NCBI RefSeq assembly: GCF_040364665.1
Contig: NZ_BAABWX010000008.1
Location: forward strand, 10,750 to 74,749
Source: Cognatishimia sp. WU-CL00825
Lineage (GTDB): Bacteria; Pseudomonadota; Alphaproteobacteria; Rhodobacterales; Rhodobacteraceae
DNA: 64,000 nucleotides
Direction of reading: 5' to 3'
The notes under the pieces were generated by a model. It was not told where the DNA came from. It saw only the letters and a list, made by a program, of their open reading frames with translations, and made no database searches. Position numbers and translations under genes: made by a program. Below, piece by piece: positions 33,845-41,398 of the stretch (position 1 is the first letter of the stretch; each line of letters opens with the position of its first letter).

Positions 33845-36800
33845 TTACAGGATCAAATCAAAGGCCGTCAGCGCGCTGCTGGCCTCCACAAAGATCTGCG
33901 CATCCGCCACACCGTCGCCATTCACATCCATCGACAACAGATATCCCGACCGGCCGCCAACGCTATGGGCCGTCTGGATCAATTCCCCTGCGGTATTGGT
34001 GAAGCTGGACCCTCCCAGAGTGAAGGCCTGATCCCCCGCCGAGGTGGTATCTGCGTCAATGCCGCTCAGCACAAGCGTGTCAGATCCCGCGCTGTTGAAG
34101 CCGCGGATTTCATCGGCAGATGCCCCCAGCCCGCTGTCAGACAGTTTGGTGAAGATAAACTCATCAGAGCCAGAGCCGGCCACCAAAGTATCCTGACCCG
34201 CGCCACCATAGACCTGATCATTGCCGCTGTTGCTGAGGATCAGATCATCACCGCTGCCGCCATAAAGCGTATCTGTCCCCGCGCCGCCCAAAAGCGTGTC
34301 GTCGCCATTCAGCCCATAAAGGCGGTCATTGCCATTGCCGCCCTCCAGGCGGTTGCCATGGGCATGGCTGCCATAGATGACATCATTGCCATTGCCGCCG
34401 ATCGCATTCTCGATGCTGATCAAAGTATCGCTGCCCGCGCCGCCCGTGGCGGTGCCAGCCTGCAAATTGATCGTCACGGCACCGGGGGTGCCAACATAGC
34501 TGGCGGTATCTGTGCCCGCACCGCCATCCAAACGATCCGCGCCGCTGCCACCATGCAACAAATCGTTGTTGCCGCCGCCATAGAGGCTGTCATTGCCGGA
34601 CCCACCCAGCAGCGTGTCATTGCCATTCAACCCATAGAGACGGTCATTGCCGCCATTGCCTTGGATACGGTTGGCATAGGCATGGCTGCCATAGACAATA
34701 TCGGCAAATTGCGTGGCATAGATGTTTTCAACCCCAACCAAAGCGTCCGATCCACCACCACCGGTGGCTGTGCCACTGTTCAGGTTCACCACCACCCGCG
34801 CTGTTGTGCCGGTATAAACCGCCTGATCAACCCCAGAGCCGCCGTTCAACGTGTCGTTGCCCGCGCCTCCCAGTAAGGTGTCATTGCCATCCCCCCCACT
34901 CAGCAAGTCGTTGCCGGAACCGCCATCCAAACGGTCGGTGCCCGCATTGCCCAGCAACAGGTCATTGGCAGTGCCGCCATACAGGCTGTCATTGCCTGCA
35001 CCGCCCAAAAGCGTATCACGCCCCGCCAGACCATACAGACGGTCATGGCCAAGGCTGCCGTCCAGGCGGTTGCCATGGGCATTGGTGCCATAGATGATAT
35101 CGTTATGCGCCGAGCCATAAGCGTGCTCAAAGCTGGTCAGGCTGTCGGTGCCACCGCCACCGGTGGCGGTGCCGCTGTTCAGGTTCACCACAACCCGCGA
35201 CGACAGGCCGGTGTACAGCACCTGATCTGCTCCGGATCCGCCGTTCAGCGTATCGTTGCCCAGCCCACCGTGAATGGTGTCACGCCCGCTGCCGCCAGAC
35301 AGAACATTGGCCCCAGAGGACCCAATGATCCGGTCATCTCCGCTGCCAGCCTGCACATTCTCAATCCGGGTGACCGCTGCCGTGCGGGTGCCGCTTTTAA
35401 AGGTTGCCGCCGCCAGATCCACTTTGAAATCCGCATTTTGATTGCCAAAATACAGCGTGTCGTTGCCCTGACCGCCATCAAAGATTTCGCCATGGCTAAA
35501 GCCGCTGAAATGGTTGCCCACCTGCAGGGTGTCATGCCCCCGGCCGCCTTCCAGCGTATCAACGCCGCCATTGGCTGTCAGCGTGTCATTGCCACGTCCG
35601 CCAATCAGGTGGTTGTTCGCGCTTGATCCGTTCAGCGTGTCGTTGCCGTCCCCGGCAAAGAAATTCTCGATGCTGCTGAAGGTCACATTCACCCCATCCA
35701 GCACACCGGTGCCAGCGGCCAGGTCGACCTGGCTGGCACTGTCGCTGACCGCCGCGGCATTGACCGTGTCATCCCCGGTGCCGCCAGCAAAAGAGGTGCG
35801 CCCGGCCAGATGGCTGTAGTCTGAAAATTCATTGGTCACGACAAAGATTTCGTCACCTTGATGGCCGGTGGCCCCGCTGAAGGTGACAGCAACATCAAAC
35901 ACAGTCAGAGAATCCCCCGCCGCATCGTCGATCACCTGCACCGTCCAATTGCCGGTGCTGATCTCGCCCAGAAACGCCGTGGTGCCAAAACTCCAGGTGC
36001 CATTGTAATACCCGCTGTCACCGGTATCAGCGATCAGTTGCACCCGGGTGCCCTGCGCCGAGGTCAAAAACAGTTCCAGATCCGCCAGGTGATAGGCTCT
36101 GAATTGCAATTCCACCGACACATGGCCGATGATCATATCGCTGGGGCCTGCCTGAATAAAGCTGACACCCGACGCATCCCCATCCGGCACAACCGTGGTG
36201 GTGTTGCCATCAAAATCGATGCTGGTGACGGTCTCATTGGCCGAGGTGGATTGCAGGGTCCAGGTCTCTGCCAAACGCACCGCGGCCAAGGCATCCACCA
36301 GACCAAAGCCATAGTCATTTGAAAAATGTGCGCCGCCGCCGTTCCAATAGGTCGAGCCATTCCAGAACCAGCTGGCACCATTGGTCTGGGTGGCCTGTTC
36401 GTGCCCGCCGCCAGACGGCGCGCCACTATTGGCCGCAGAGCCAACATCAGAACCCACATGCCGCGCGCTGGCGGCCAGGATCATCTGCACGTCGCGCCAG
36501 CCCAATTGATCATTGGCCTCCAGCATCAGCGCCACCACGCCGGAAATCTGCGGCGAGGCCGCAGAGGTGCCGCCAAAAGAACTGGTATAAGACGCGTCCC
36601 CATCGGCCGAGGTCGAGCCAATTGCTGTGTTGTTTGAGGTGTCATCAGCCAGGGCTGACACCAACAGGTTGGCACCGGGAGAGGAATAACTTGTCACCCA
36701 GCCATCCGCCCGCAAGGCCGCGACGCTGATGGTGTGCTTTGAGCTGTCCATGGCCTCAGCTGTGGCCTCTTCGCGAGAACTGCTGCCCGCATCAGCCCGG

Positions 36801-37438
36801 CTGTTGCCATTGGATTTCACATGAATTTGCCCAAGGCCCCCACGGCCAAAGGCCGAGGCGGTTTCAAGCGAGGCCAATGTGGAAGACGCAGAGCCAAACA
36901 CATTGGAACCACGCCCAAAGCTCATGGCGACAATATCACCGCCGTTTGCATTGCCGTTGGCATTGCCAAAGCCATTGCCCAGCCCGGCCGCATCCACGAT
37001 CTGTTCGTCAATGCGCAAAAAGCCTTTATAGCCGCGGATGGTCACCCCATGGGCCACGCCCACGCCGCCCACGCCATTGCCCTGCACCCCGGCGATGATC
37101 CCGATGACCGGCGTGCCATGAAAATCACTGGCCGCCGTGGTGATCGTGGGATCATAATCATAGCCCTGGTAATCGTAATCCGTCGCGGAATCATAATTCG
37201 CGGCCAAATCTTGGTGGGTATAGCGGAAGCCATCATCAATCGCGGTCACCAAAACCCCCGCACCGCTATAGTCGTCCCAGACGCTGGTGACATTGATGTC
37301 ATATTGACCCGCGGTTGTATTGCGCAGGTACCATTGCTGCGAAAACAGCGGATCCGAGGGGATCAATTCCCGCATGTCATCTCCGCTTTCGCGCATATCC
37401 TGCGCCTCAAAATCTTGCTGTTCGATATTGTTTTGCAT
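33845..37438 (-). CDS. Subtilisin-like serine protease with P-domain and long RTX array
   Basis: A 1197-aa secreted protease. The S8 catalytic domain covers about residues 30-390, with Asp in LVTAIDDGFRYTHQDL (D68), His in SDFHGTPVIGIIAG (H107) and Ser in FGGTSAASPQISGVVALM (S292). A proprotein-convertase P-domain lies at about 395-530, then many GGxGxDxxx repeats (about 560-1110) and the secretion end LTAFDLIL. The N-terminal segment before the catalytic domain is only about 30 residues, so there is no classical propeptide or Sec signal; type I secretion is likely. It could process matrix proteins or adhesins. The RTX region contains near-identical repeated blocks (e.g. ARVVVNLNSGTATGGGG twice), a sign of internal duplication. 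Confidence 0.88.
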   Translation of the reverse strand: MQNNIEQQDFEAQDMRESGDDMRELIPSDPLFSQQWYLRNTTAGQYDINVTSVWDDYSGAGVLVTAIDDGFRYTHQDLAANYDSATDYDYQGYDYDPTITTAASDFHGTPVIGIIAGVQGNGVGGVGVAHGVTIRGYKGFLRIDEQIVDAAGLGNGFGNANGNANGGDIVAMSFGRGSNVFGSASSTLASLETASAFGRGGLGQIHVKSNGNSRADAGSSSREEATAEAMDSSKHTISVAALRADGWVTSYSSPGANLLVSALADDTSNNTAIGSTSADGDASYTSSFGGTSAASPQISGVVALMLEANDQLGWRDVQMILAASARHVGSDVGSAANSGAPSGGGHEQATQTNGASWFWNGSTYWNGGGAHFSNDYGFGLVDALAAVRLAETWTLQSTSANETVTSIDFDGNTTTVVPDGDASGVSFIQAGPSDMIIGHVSVELQFRAYHLADLELFLTSAQGTRVQLIADTGDSGYYNGTWSFGTTAFLGEISTGNWTVQVIDDAAGDSLTVFDVAVTFSGATGHQGDEIFVVTNEFSDYSHLAGRTSFAGGTGDDTVNAAAVSDSASQVDLAAGTGVLDGVNVTFSSIENFFAGDGNDTLNGSSANNHLIGGRGNDTLTANGGVDTLEGGRGHDTLQVGNHFSGFSHGEIFDGGQGNDTLYFGNQNADFKVDLAAATFKSGTRTAAVTRIENVQAGSGDDRIIGSSGANVLSGGSGRDTIHGGLGNDTLNGGSGADQVLYTGLSSRVVVNLNSGTATGGGGTDSLTSFEHAYGSAHNDIIYGTNAHGNRLDGSLGHDRLYGLAGRDTLLGGAGNDSLYGGTANDLLLGNAGTDRLDGGSGNDLLSGGDGNDTLLGGAGNDTLNGGSGVDQAVYTGTTARVVVNLNSGTATGGGGSDALVGVENIYATQFADIVYGSHAYANRIQGNGGNDRLYGLNGNDTLLGGSGNDSLYGGGNNDLLHGGSGADRLDGGAGTDTASYVGTPGAVTINLQAGTATGGAGSDTLISIENAIGGNGNDVIYGSHAHGNRLEGGNGNDRLYGLNGDDTLLGGAGTDTLYGGSGDDLILSNSGNDQVYGGAGQDTLVAGSGSDEFIFTKLSDSGLGASADEIRGFNSAGSDTLVLSGIDADTTSAGDQAFTLGGSSFTNTAGELIQTAHSVGGRSGYLLSMDVNGDGVADAQIFVEASSALTAFDLIL

Positions 37439-37510
37439 CTAAGAACCTATGAAATCTCGTACTTTAAACCTGGGCAAATGCGCTGCATGCATTTGAAATT
37501 TCTTCTTTTC

Positions 37511-37930
37511 CTAAGGAAAATCCCATGTTTTCGCAACATTATTATCTGCGTCCAAAAGCCGTATGTGTTGCCAGATGAACTCTTGGCCTCGATCACAATT
37601 ACTATAGGCCTCGGGATCAAACCGCCCGACAATCTGAAGGCGATCCCCTTCCTGCAACATATGCGGCGGAAACTTCAACGACAGCTCTGCCCCAGACTCG
37701 CTTTGCACAACCGGGCAAACCAAGCCGGTATCAATCACCCGGCCGGTCAACGTTTCTGTCTGCGCGCCGGCCGGTATCTTGGTTTGCGCCGCCCCGGTCG
37801 CAGGCGCGGCAACCGGTGCCACGGCGGCATGATGTGCACAGGCCCCGCTGGCGCAAATCAACAAGCCCAACGCAGCAGAGCGGATCCAGCCCAGCCCCCC
37901 AAGGCGCATGGCGGTTTTTCTCAAATACAT
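37511..37930 (-). CDS. Small putative lipoprotein (DUF5818-like)
   Basis: A 139-aa protein from ATG 37930. The signal peptide ALGLLICASGAC ends in lipobox SGAC, followed by a low-complexity Ala/Pro/Val linker. A small beta-barrel-like domain comes next: TLTGRVIDTGLVCPVVQSES, FPPHMLQEGDRLQIVGRFD, CDRGQEFIWQHIRLLD, with two Cys that could pair. This resembles the small DUF5818-type periplasmic domains; the assignment is tentative. A longer frame starting at 38080 is rejected because it would bury the signal peptide. It stands alone between the protease and a glycosyltransferase, and its role is unknown. Confidence 0.6.
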   Translation of the reverse strand: MYLRKTAMRLGGLGWIRSAALGLLICASGACAHHAAVAPVAAPATGAAQTKIPAGAQTETLTGRVIDTGLVCPVVQSESGAELSLKFPPHMLQEGDRLQIVGRFDPEAYSNCDRGQEFIWQHIRLLDADNNVAKTWDFP

Positions 37931-38115
37931 CTCTTTTAATCCCAAATCCAAAACGTCAAAAATCCCCAAAAGCTTTGCCTGCCCATACCACAGGCTGGCA
38001 CAGGGCGCTTGACTTTCACTGCCGATGCTCTGAATTTCGCCAATACGGGTCAGGCATTTACGCCTGATGACGCCGCCCATTCAAAGCTTCATCGCATTTC
38101 AAGGTCACATTTATC

Positions 38116-38898
38116 ATGACATCGCCGCAAAACATCCTTGTCCTCTCGGGGGCGTCGCTGATGCGATACCCAACTGTGCTCAATCACCGCGCCTATTGCG
38201 ACCGACATGGATATGAGTATCGGTTTGACTGCAGCCCGCGCAAACATGTGAAGAAATTTTTCTTTCACAAGCTGCACGCCCTGCGCGAAGCCCTGCACAG
38301 CTGTGACTGGCTTTTCTGGCTGGATGATGACGCGGCCTTTATGCAGCTCGACACCCCACTGGAAACCCTTGTGCCCGAGATGACCAACCCAAGCGCTGCA
38401 GAGTCCCCAGACACGATCTTTTGCAAAAGCCCGGTCAATAACGGGGTCTGGACCCATATTTCATCCGGTAATTTTTTGATCCGCAACAGCGCCAGCAGCC
38501 ATGCGCTGCTAGAAGCCTGCCTGGCCACCGAACTGCGCAAAGTGCGCGACTGGTGGGACAAGGAAAAATACGGCTTTTACACAGGCGGTGATCAGGATGC
38601 GCTGGTCTATCAGATTGAAACCACCGCAGCCTGGCGGGCCAAATCCCTGATCTTGCCCTATGACCGTTTCAACTGTCGCAGCTTTCACTTTGAGCAAGCT
38701 GCTGACCACTTTCTGGTGCATTTCACCAATGCCGCCGGAAAAACCAAACTGGATCAGATGATTGAGTTCAGTGCCCGCATGGGACTGGATGATTTTCTAC
38801 TGCCGGCGGGGGCCGCAGATGACTACGCCAAATACCATGATCACCTGCGCCTCAACTGTCGGTTTCCCGCCAAACCCGGGGCCGTACCGGGGCCGTAA
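38116..38898 (+). CDS. Putative glycosyltransferase, GT34-like (galactosyl/mannosyl type)
   Basis: A 260-aa soluble protein with a GT-A-like fold: ILVLSGASLMRYPTVLNHRAYCDRHGYEY at the start, KLHALREALHSCDWLFWLDDDAAFM with the metal-binding DDD, HISSGNFLIRNSASSHALLEA, GGDQDALVYQ and HFTNAAGKTKLDQM. This order (NH...YC, WLDxD, GxFLIRN, DQ, H) resembles the GMA12/MNN10 family of alpha-galactosyl or mannosyltransferases. ATG 38116 has AAGG upstream. It is convergent with the large pyruvyltransferase protein, 40 bases between stops. Donor and acceptor are unknown. Confidence 0.65.
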   Translation: MTSPQNILVLSGASLMRYPTVLNHRAYCDRHGYEYRFDCSPRKHVKKFFFHKLHALREALHSCDWLFWLDDDAAFMQLDTPLETLVPEMTNPSAAESPDTIFCKSPVNNGVWTHISSGNFLIRNSASSHALLEACLATELRKVRDWWDKEKYGFYTGGDQDALVYQIETTAAWRAKSLILPYDRFNCRSFHFEQAADHFLVHFTNAAGKTKLDQMIEFSARMGLDDFLLPAGAADDYAKYHDHLRLNCRFPAKPGAVPGP

Positions 38899-38938
38899 AA
38901 GATGCGAGGGCTTAGCTCCTCCCCGCAGTCTGGTTGAA

Positions 38939-41305
38939 CTATTGGCGGTGCAGCGCCATTGATTTCAAACACAGGGTCAGCTTTTCCGCAATCTGCCCAA
39001 CGCCCAGCGACAACGGGCTGACCGCATGGGTCGCCTGCACACGCAGAGGCAAAAGCCCATGCACCAACATCTCGGCAGACACCGGAACCTGGATGATTTT
39101 GTCGCTCTGATCTCCCCTGCGCCACCGAAGATCCACCACATGCCGCTCGCCCACAATAAGCTTGATTTGCTGGGGCTGCGGCAGCTTTGCCGCATTAAAG
39201 GGCCGCACCACCAGCTCCAGCTGATACTGCGCGCCCTTTGCCAAAGCCAGACGCAGACCACAGCTGGCGTTCTTTTTGTGAAACCAGAAACCTTCACTGC
39301 CAATACGCCCGACCTTGTCATGCACAAGGGCGTCTTTCAGCGTGGCGCTTTGCTCGTGGGTAAAAGCCAGAGTGTCCCCGGGCAAAAGCCCTGAAATGCC
39401 CTGCGCCAAGTCGCACAGGCGGTCCTTGGGGAAAGTCTCTAGGTATTTCGTCGGACGGAATTTTGGCAAGGCCATAGGCGTGCCGGACATGGCCTCTGAC
39501 AGAGACTCAAAACAACGCACATTGTAGCGCCCCGTGCCGTAATAATAGTCAAAGAATTTATAGCTGTCTTCCCCGCCCACCGATTTCAGCCAATAGGCGG
39601 GAATCCCAAGGCTCTCTGCAAAAATGACACCATGCAGCGAGCTGGAATACACCGCCTCGGCCCCCAGCATCCCCAGCACCATGTCCAACGGGGTGCTGTC
39701 CACGGGCAGAAACGCATGATGCACATGTTTGTGCATGCGGCGCATCAAAAGATCATCGCGAAAATGCGGCACAATCCGAAACGGACCCCGGTCCTGGTTT
39801 TGGGCAACATCAAAAGCTTTGATCTGCTTTTTATACAGATATGCCACCAGGCAGCCCGGATCAAAAACCTCGGTTACCTGACCCACGTCAAAGCCCGCTT
39901 CGCGCAGAAAATCCAAGGTCAGCGGGCCACGCACCGCCCGCACATCCAGCGATTTCACACTGGGATGCAGCTTGCGCTCGGTGCCCTTCAGGCCCGCCCC
40001 CCAAATGACATCCCGGTCACGGGCCGTATGCAAGACCGACCCGACAGAAATCAGCTTTGGCACGCCCGCAAGCGGCCTCGCAGCCCGATAGCCGCTGATT
40101 GCCTCGACAATTTCCTTGGCCGCCAGATCGCCAAAGTTACCTGTCTTGAACCGACGTTCCCCAAGGTCGCCGTCAAATTTCTTACCGGCGCTGTCCCACC
40201 AGAACATCGGGATCTCAGCATTTGCCGGCAGCGGCCAATCCGGGATCTTCGGGGCAGAGCTTCCTGGGGGCACATCCGTGATCGACACCCCCCAATCCAA
40301 GACCTCAACCGGCTTTAACACCCGCTCTAAATCAGCGCGATCAAGCTCTGTGATGGCAAGGTTTTCATCATTGATCCCATAAGACACCGCCAGGTCTTCC
40401 AGCGCGGCGCCCCGCAGCTGCGCCCCGCAGGGGTAGACCACAGACATCACTTCGCTGTTTAACTTCTCAAACTCAAACCCCTCATGGCTGTTCATGTTCA
40501 GCTCTATGGGCTGCACCGAACACCGCGTCACCTGAAAGGGGGGCTGGCTGCTAAATTCATAAAGGCAGGCTTCGTATTTGCGCCCCCCCGGCACTTTGTA
40601 ACTGGAATGGGCCACCGAGACGAACCGCGCCTCGCCCTCAACCTGCCATAACAGCGGCTGTGCCCCACCACGCAAAACCCCAAAGATCGTGGAGTATTCA
40701 TTCTGCCAGGCCACATTGGCAACCGGGCGGCACACAATATCTTCGCTGCCGGAGAAATCCACAGCCAGCACCACATGCGGCGAAATCGAATACACGCAAT
40801 AGGTTTGCTCTTGCGCGGTAAAGAACATCCAGTTTTTCTCAACCGTCCGCCGCGCCATCCCCTGCAACCTCAACCGGCGGGCCACCCCTGCAGGGCGCAG
40901 GCCCGAGCTGTCCATCTCCAGCAGAAACTGGTTGTTTTGCGGCCGGTTCTCACCATCATTCCAGGACAGGTAAATCCGGCCCTGCAAAACCTGATAACGG
41001 GGATCCGCATGCCAGTTCAGCGCCCGTTCGTTCAACGCCTCTGGGGCGGCAAACTCAATCAGGTCGCTCAGGGGGGTCACCGTCTCGGGCACAATGTTGA
41101 AATTCTCGTCCAGCAGGCAGGTCGCCATGCCCCGAAAATTGAGATGGGGCTGCACTATCCGGTAACACATTGCATAGCCATTTTCGACCGGCGCAAGCGT
41201 TGGGTTAAAGATCATGCAATTCGCAGAAAGTTTGCTCATCCATGCAGCGGGGATCAAATCACGCCTGTAAAAGCCATATGCCTGGGACAGGGTCAGATCA
41301 TACAT
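38939..41305 (-). CDS. Beta-propeller / polysaccharide pyruvyltransferase fusion
   Basis: A 788-aa multidomain protein. Residues 1-330 have the look of a five-bladed GH43/GH130-type propeller (CMIFNPTLAPVENGYAMCYRIVQP, LNWHADPRYQVLQGRIYLSWND, NWMFFTAQEQTYCVYSISPHVVL). Residues 365-620 carry the pyruvyltransferase pattern: FKTGNFGDLAAKEIVEAISG, VIWGAGLKG, VRAVRGPLTLDFL, DPGCLVAYLY, YSSSLHGVIFAESLGIPAYW. The last 140 residues are a beta-sandwich-like domain. It would add pyruvate ketals, giving acidic sugars, like ExoV. The propeller might recognise or trim the acceptor; no catalytic residues could be assigned. A ribosome site AAAGG precedes ATG 41305. Confidence 0.75.
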   Translation of the reverse strand: MYDLTLSQAYGFYRRDLIPAAWMSKLSANCMIFNPTLAPVENGYAMCYRIVQPHLNFRGMATCLLDENFNIVPETVTPLSDLIEFAAPEALNERALNWHADPRYQVLQGRIYLSWNDGENRPQNNQFLLEMDSSGLRPAGVARRLRLQGMARRTVEKNWMFFTAQEQTYCVYSISPHVVLAVDFSGSEDIVCRPVANVAWQNEYSTIFGVLRGGAQPLLWQVEGEARFVSVAHSSYKVPGGRKYEACLYEFSSQPPFQVTRCSVQPIELNMNSHEGFEFEKLNSEVMSVVYPCGAQLRGAALEDLAVSYGINDENLAITELDRADLERVLKPVEVLDWGVSITDVPPGSSAPKIPDWPLPANAEIPMFWWDSAGKKFDGDLGERRFKTGNFGDLAAKEIVEAISGYRAARPLAGVPKLISVGSVLHTARDRDVIWGAGLKGTERKLHPSVKSLDVRAVRGPLTLDFLREAGFDVGQVTEVFDPGCLVAYLYKKQIKAFDVAQNQDRGPFRIVPHFRDDLLMRRMHKHVHHAFLPVDSTPLDMVLGMLGAEAVYSSSLHGVIFAESLGIPAYWLKSVGGEDSYKFFDYYYGTGRYNVRCFESLSEAMSGTPMALPKFRPTKYLETFPKDRLCDLAQGISGLLPGDTLAFTHEQSATLKDALVHDKVGRIGSEGFWFHKKNASCGLRLALAKGAQYQLELVVRPFNAAKLPQPQQIKLIVGERHVVDLRWRRGDQSDKIIQVPVSAEMLVHGLLPLRVQATHAVSPLSLGVGQIAEKLTLCLKSMALHRQ

Positions 41306-41398
41306 TGGGCAACCTTTAAAATTAAGTTAGAATAGATTTTGCCGTCAAAGCGCCAGATAATCGCATCAAATGCAACCCAAAAGACCAACGCGCCCTGT

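Noticed and set aside
33833..34876. 347-codon plus-strand frame and similar antisense frames over RTX genes (23757-24611, 41696-42511, 36821-37939)
   Set aside because: Long antisense frames are expected opposite repetitive GC-rich RTX sequence; repeats of Ile/Ala mirror the Asp/Gly repeats of the sense gene.
37931..38080. N-terminal extension of the small lipoprotein
   Set aside because: It would place the signal peptide and lipobox in the middle of the protein.
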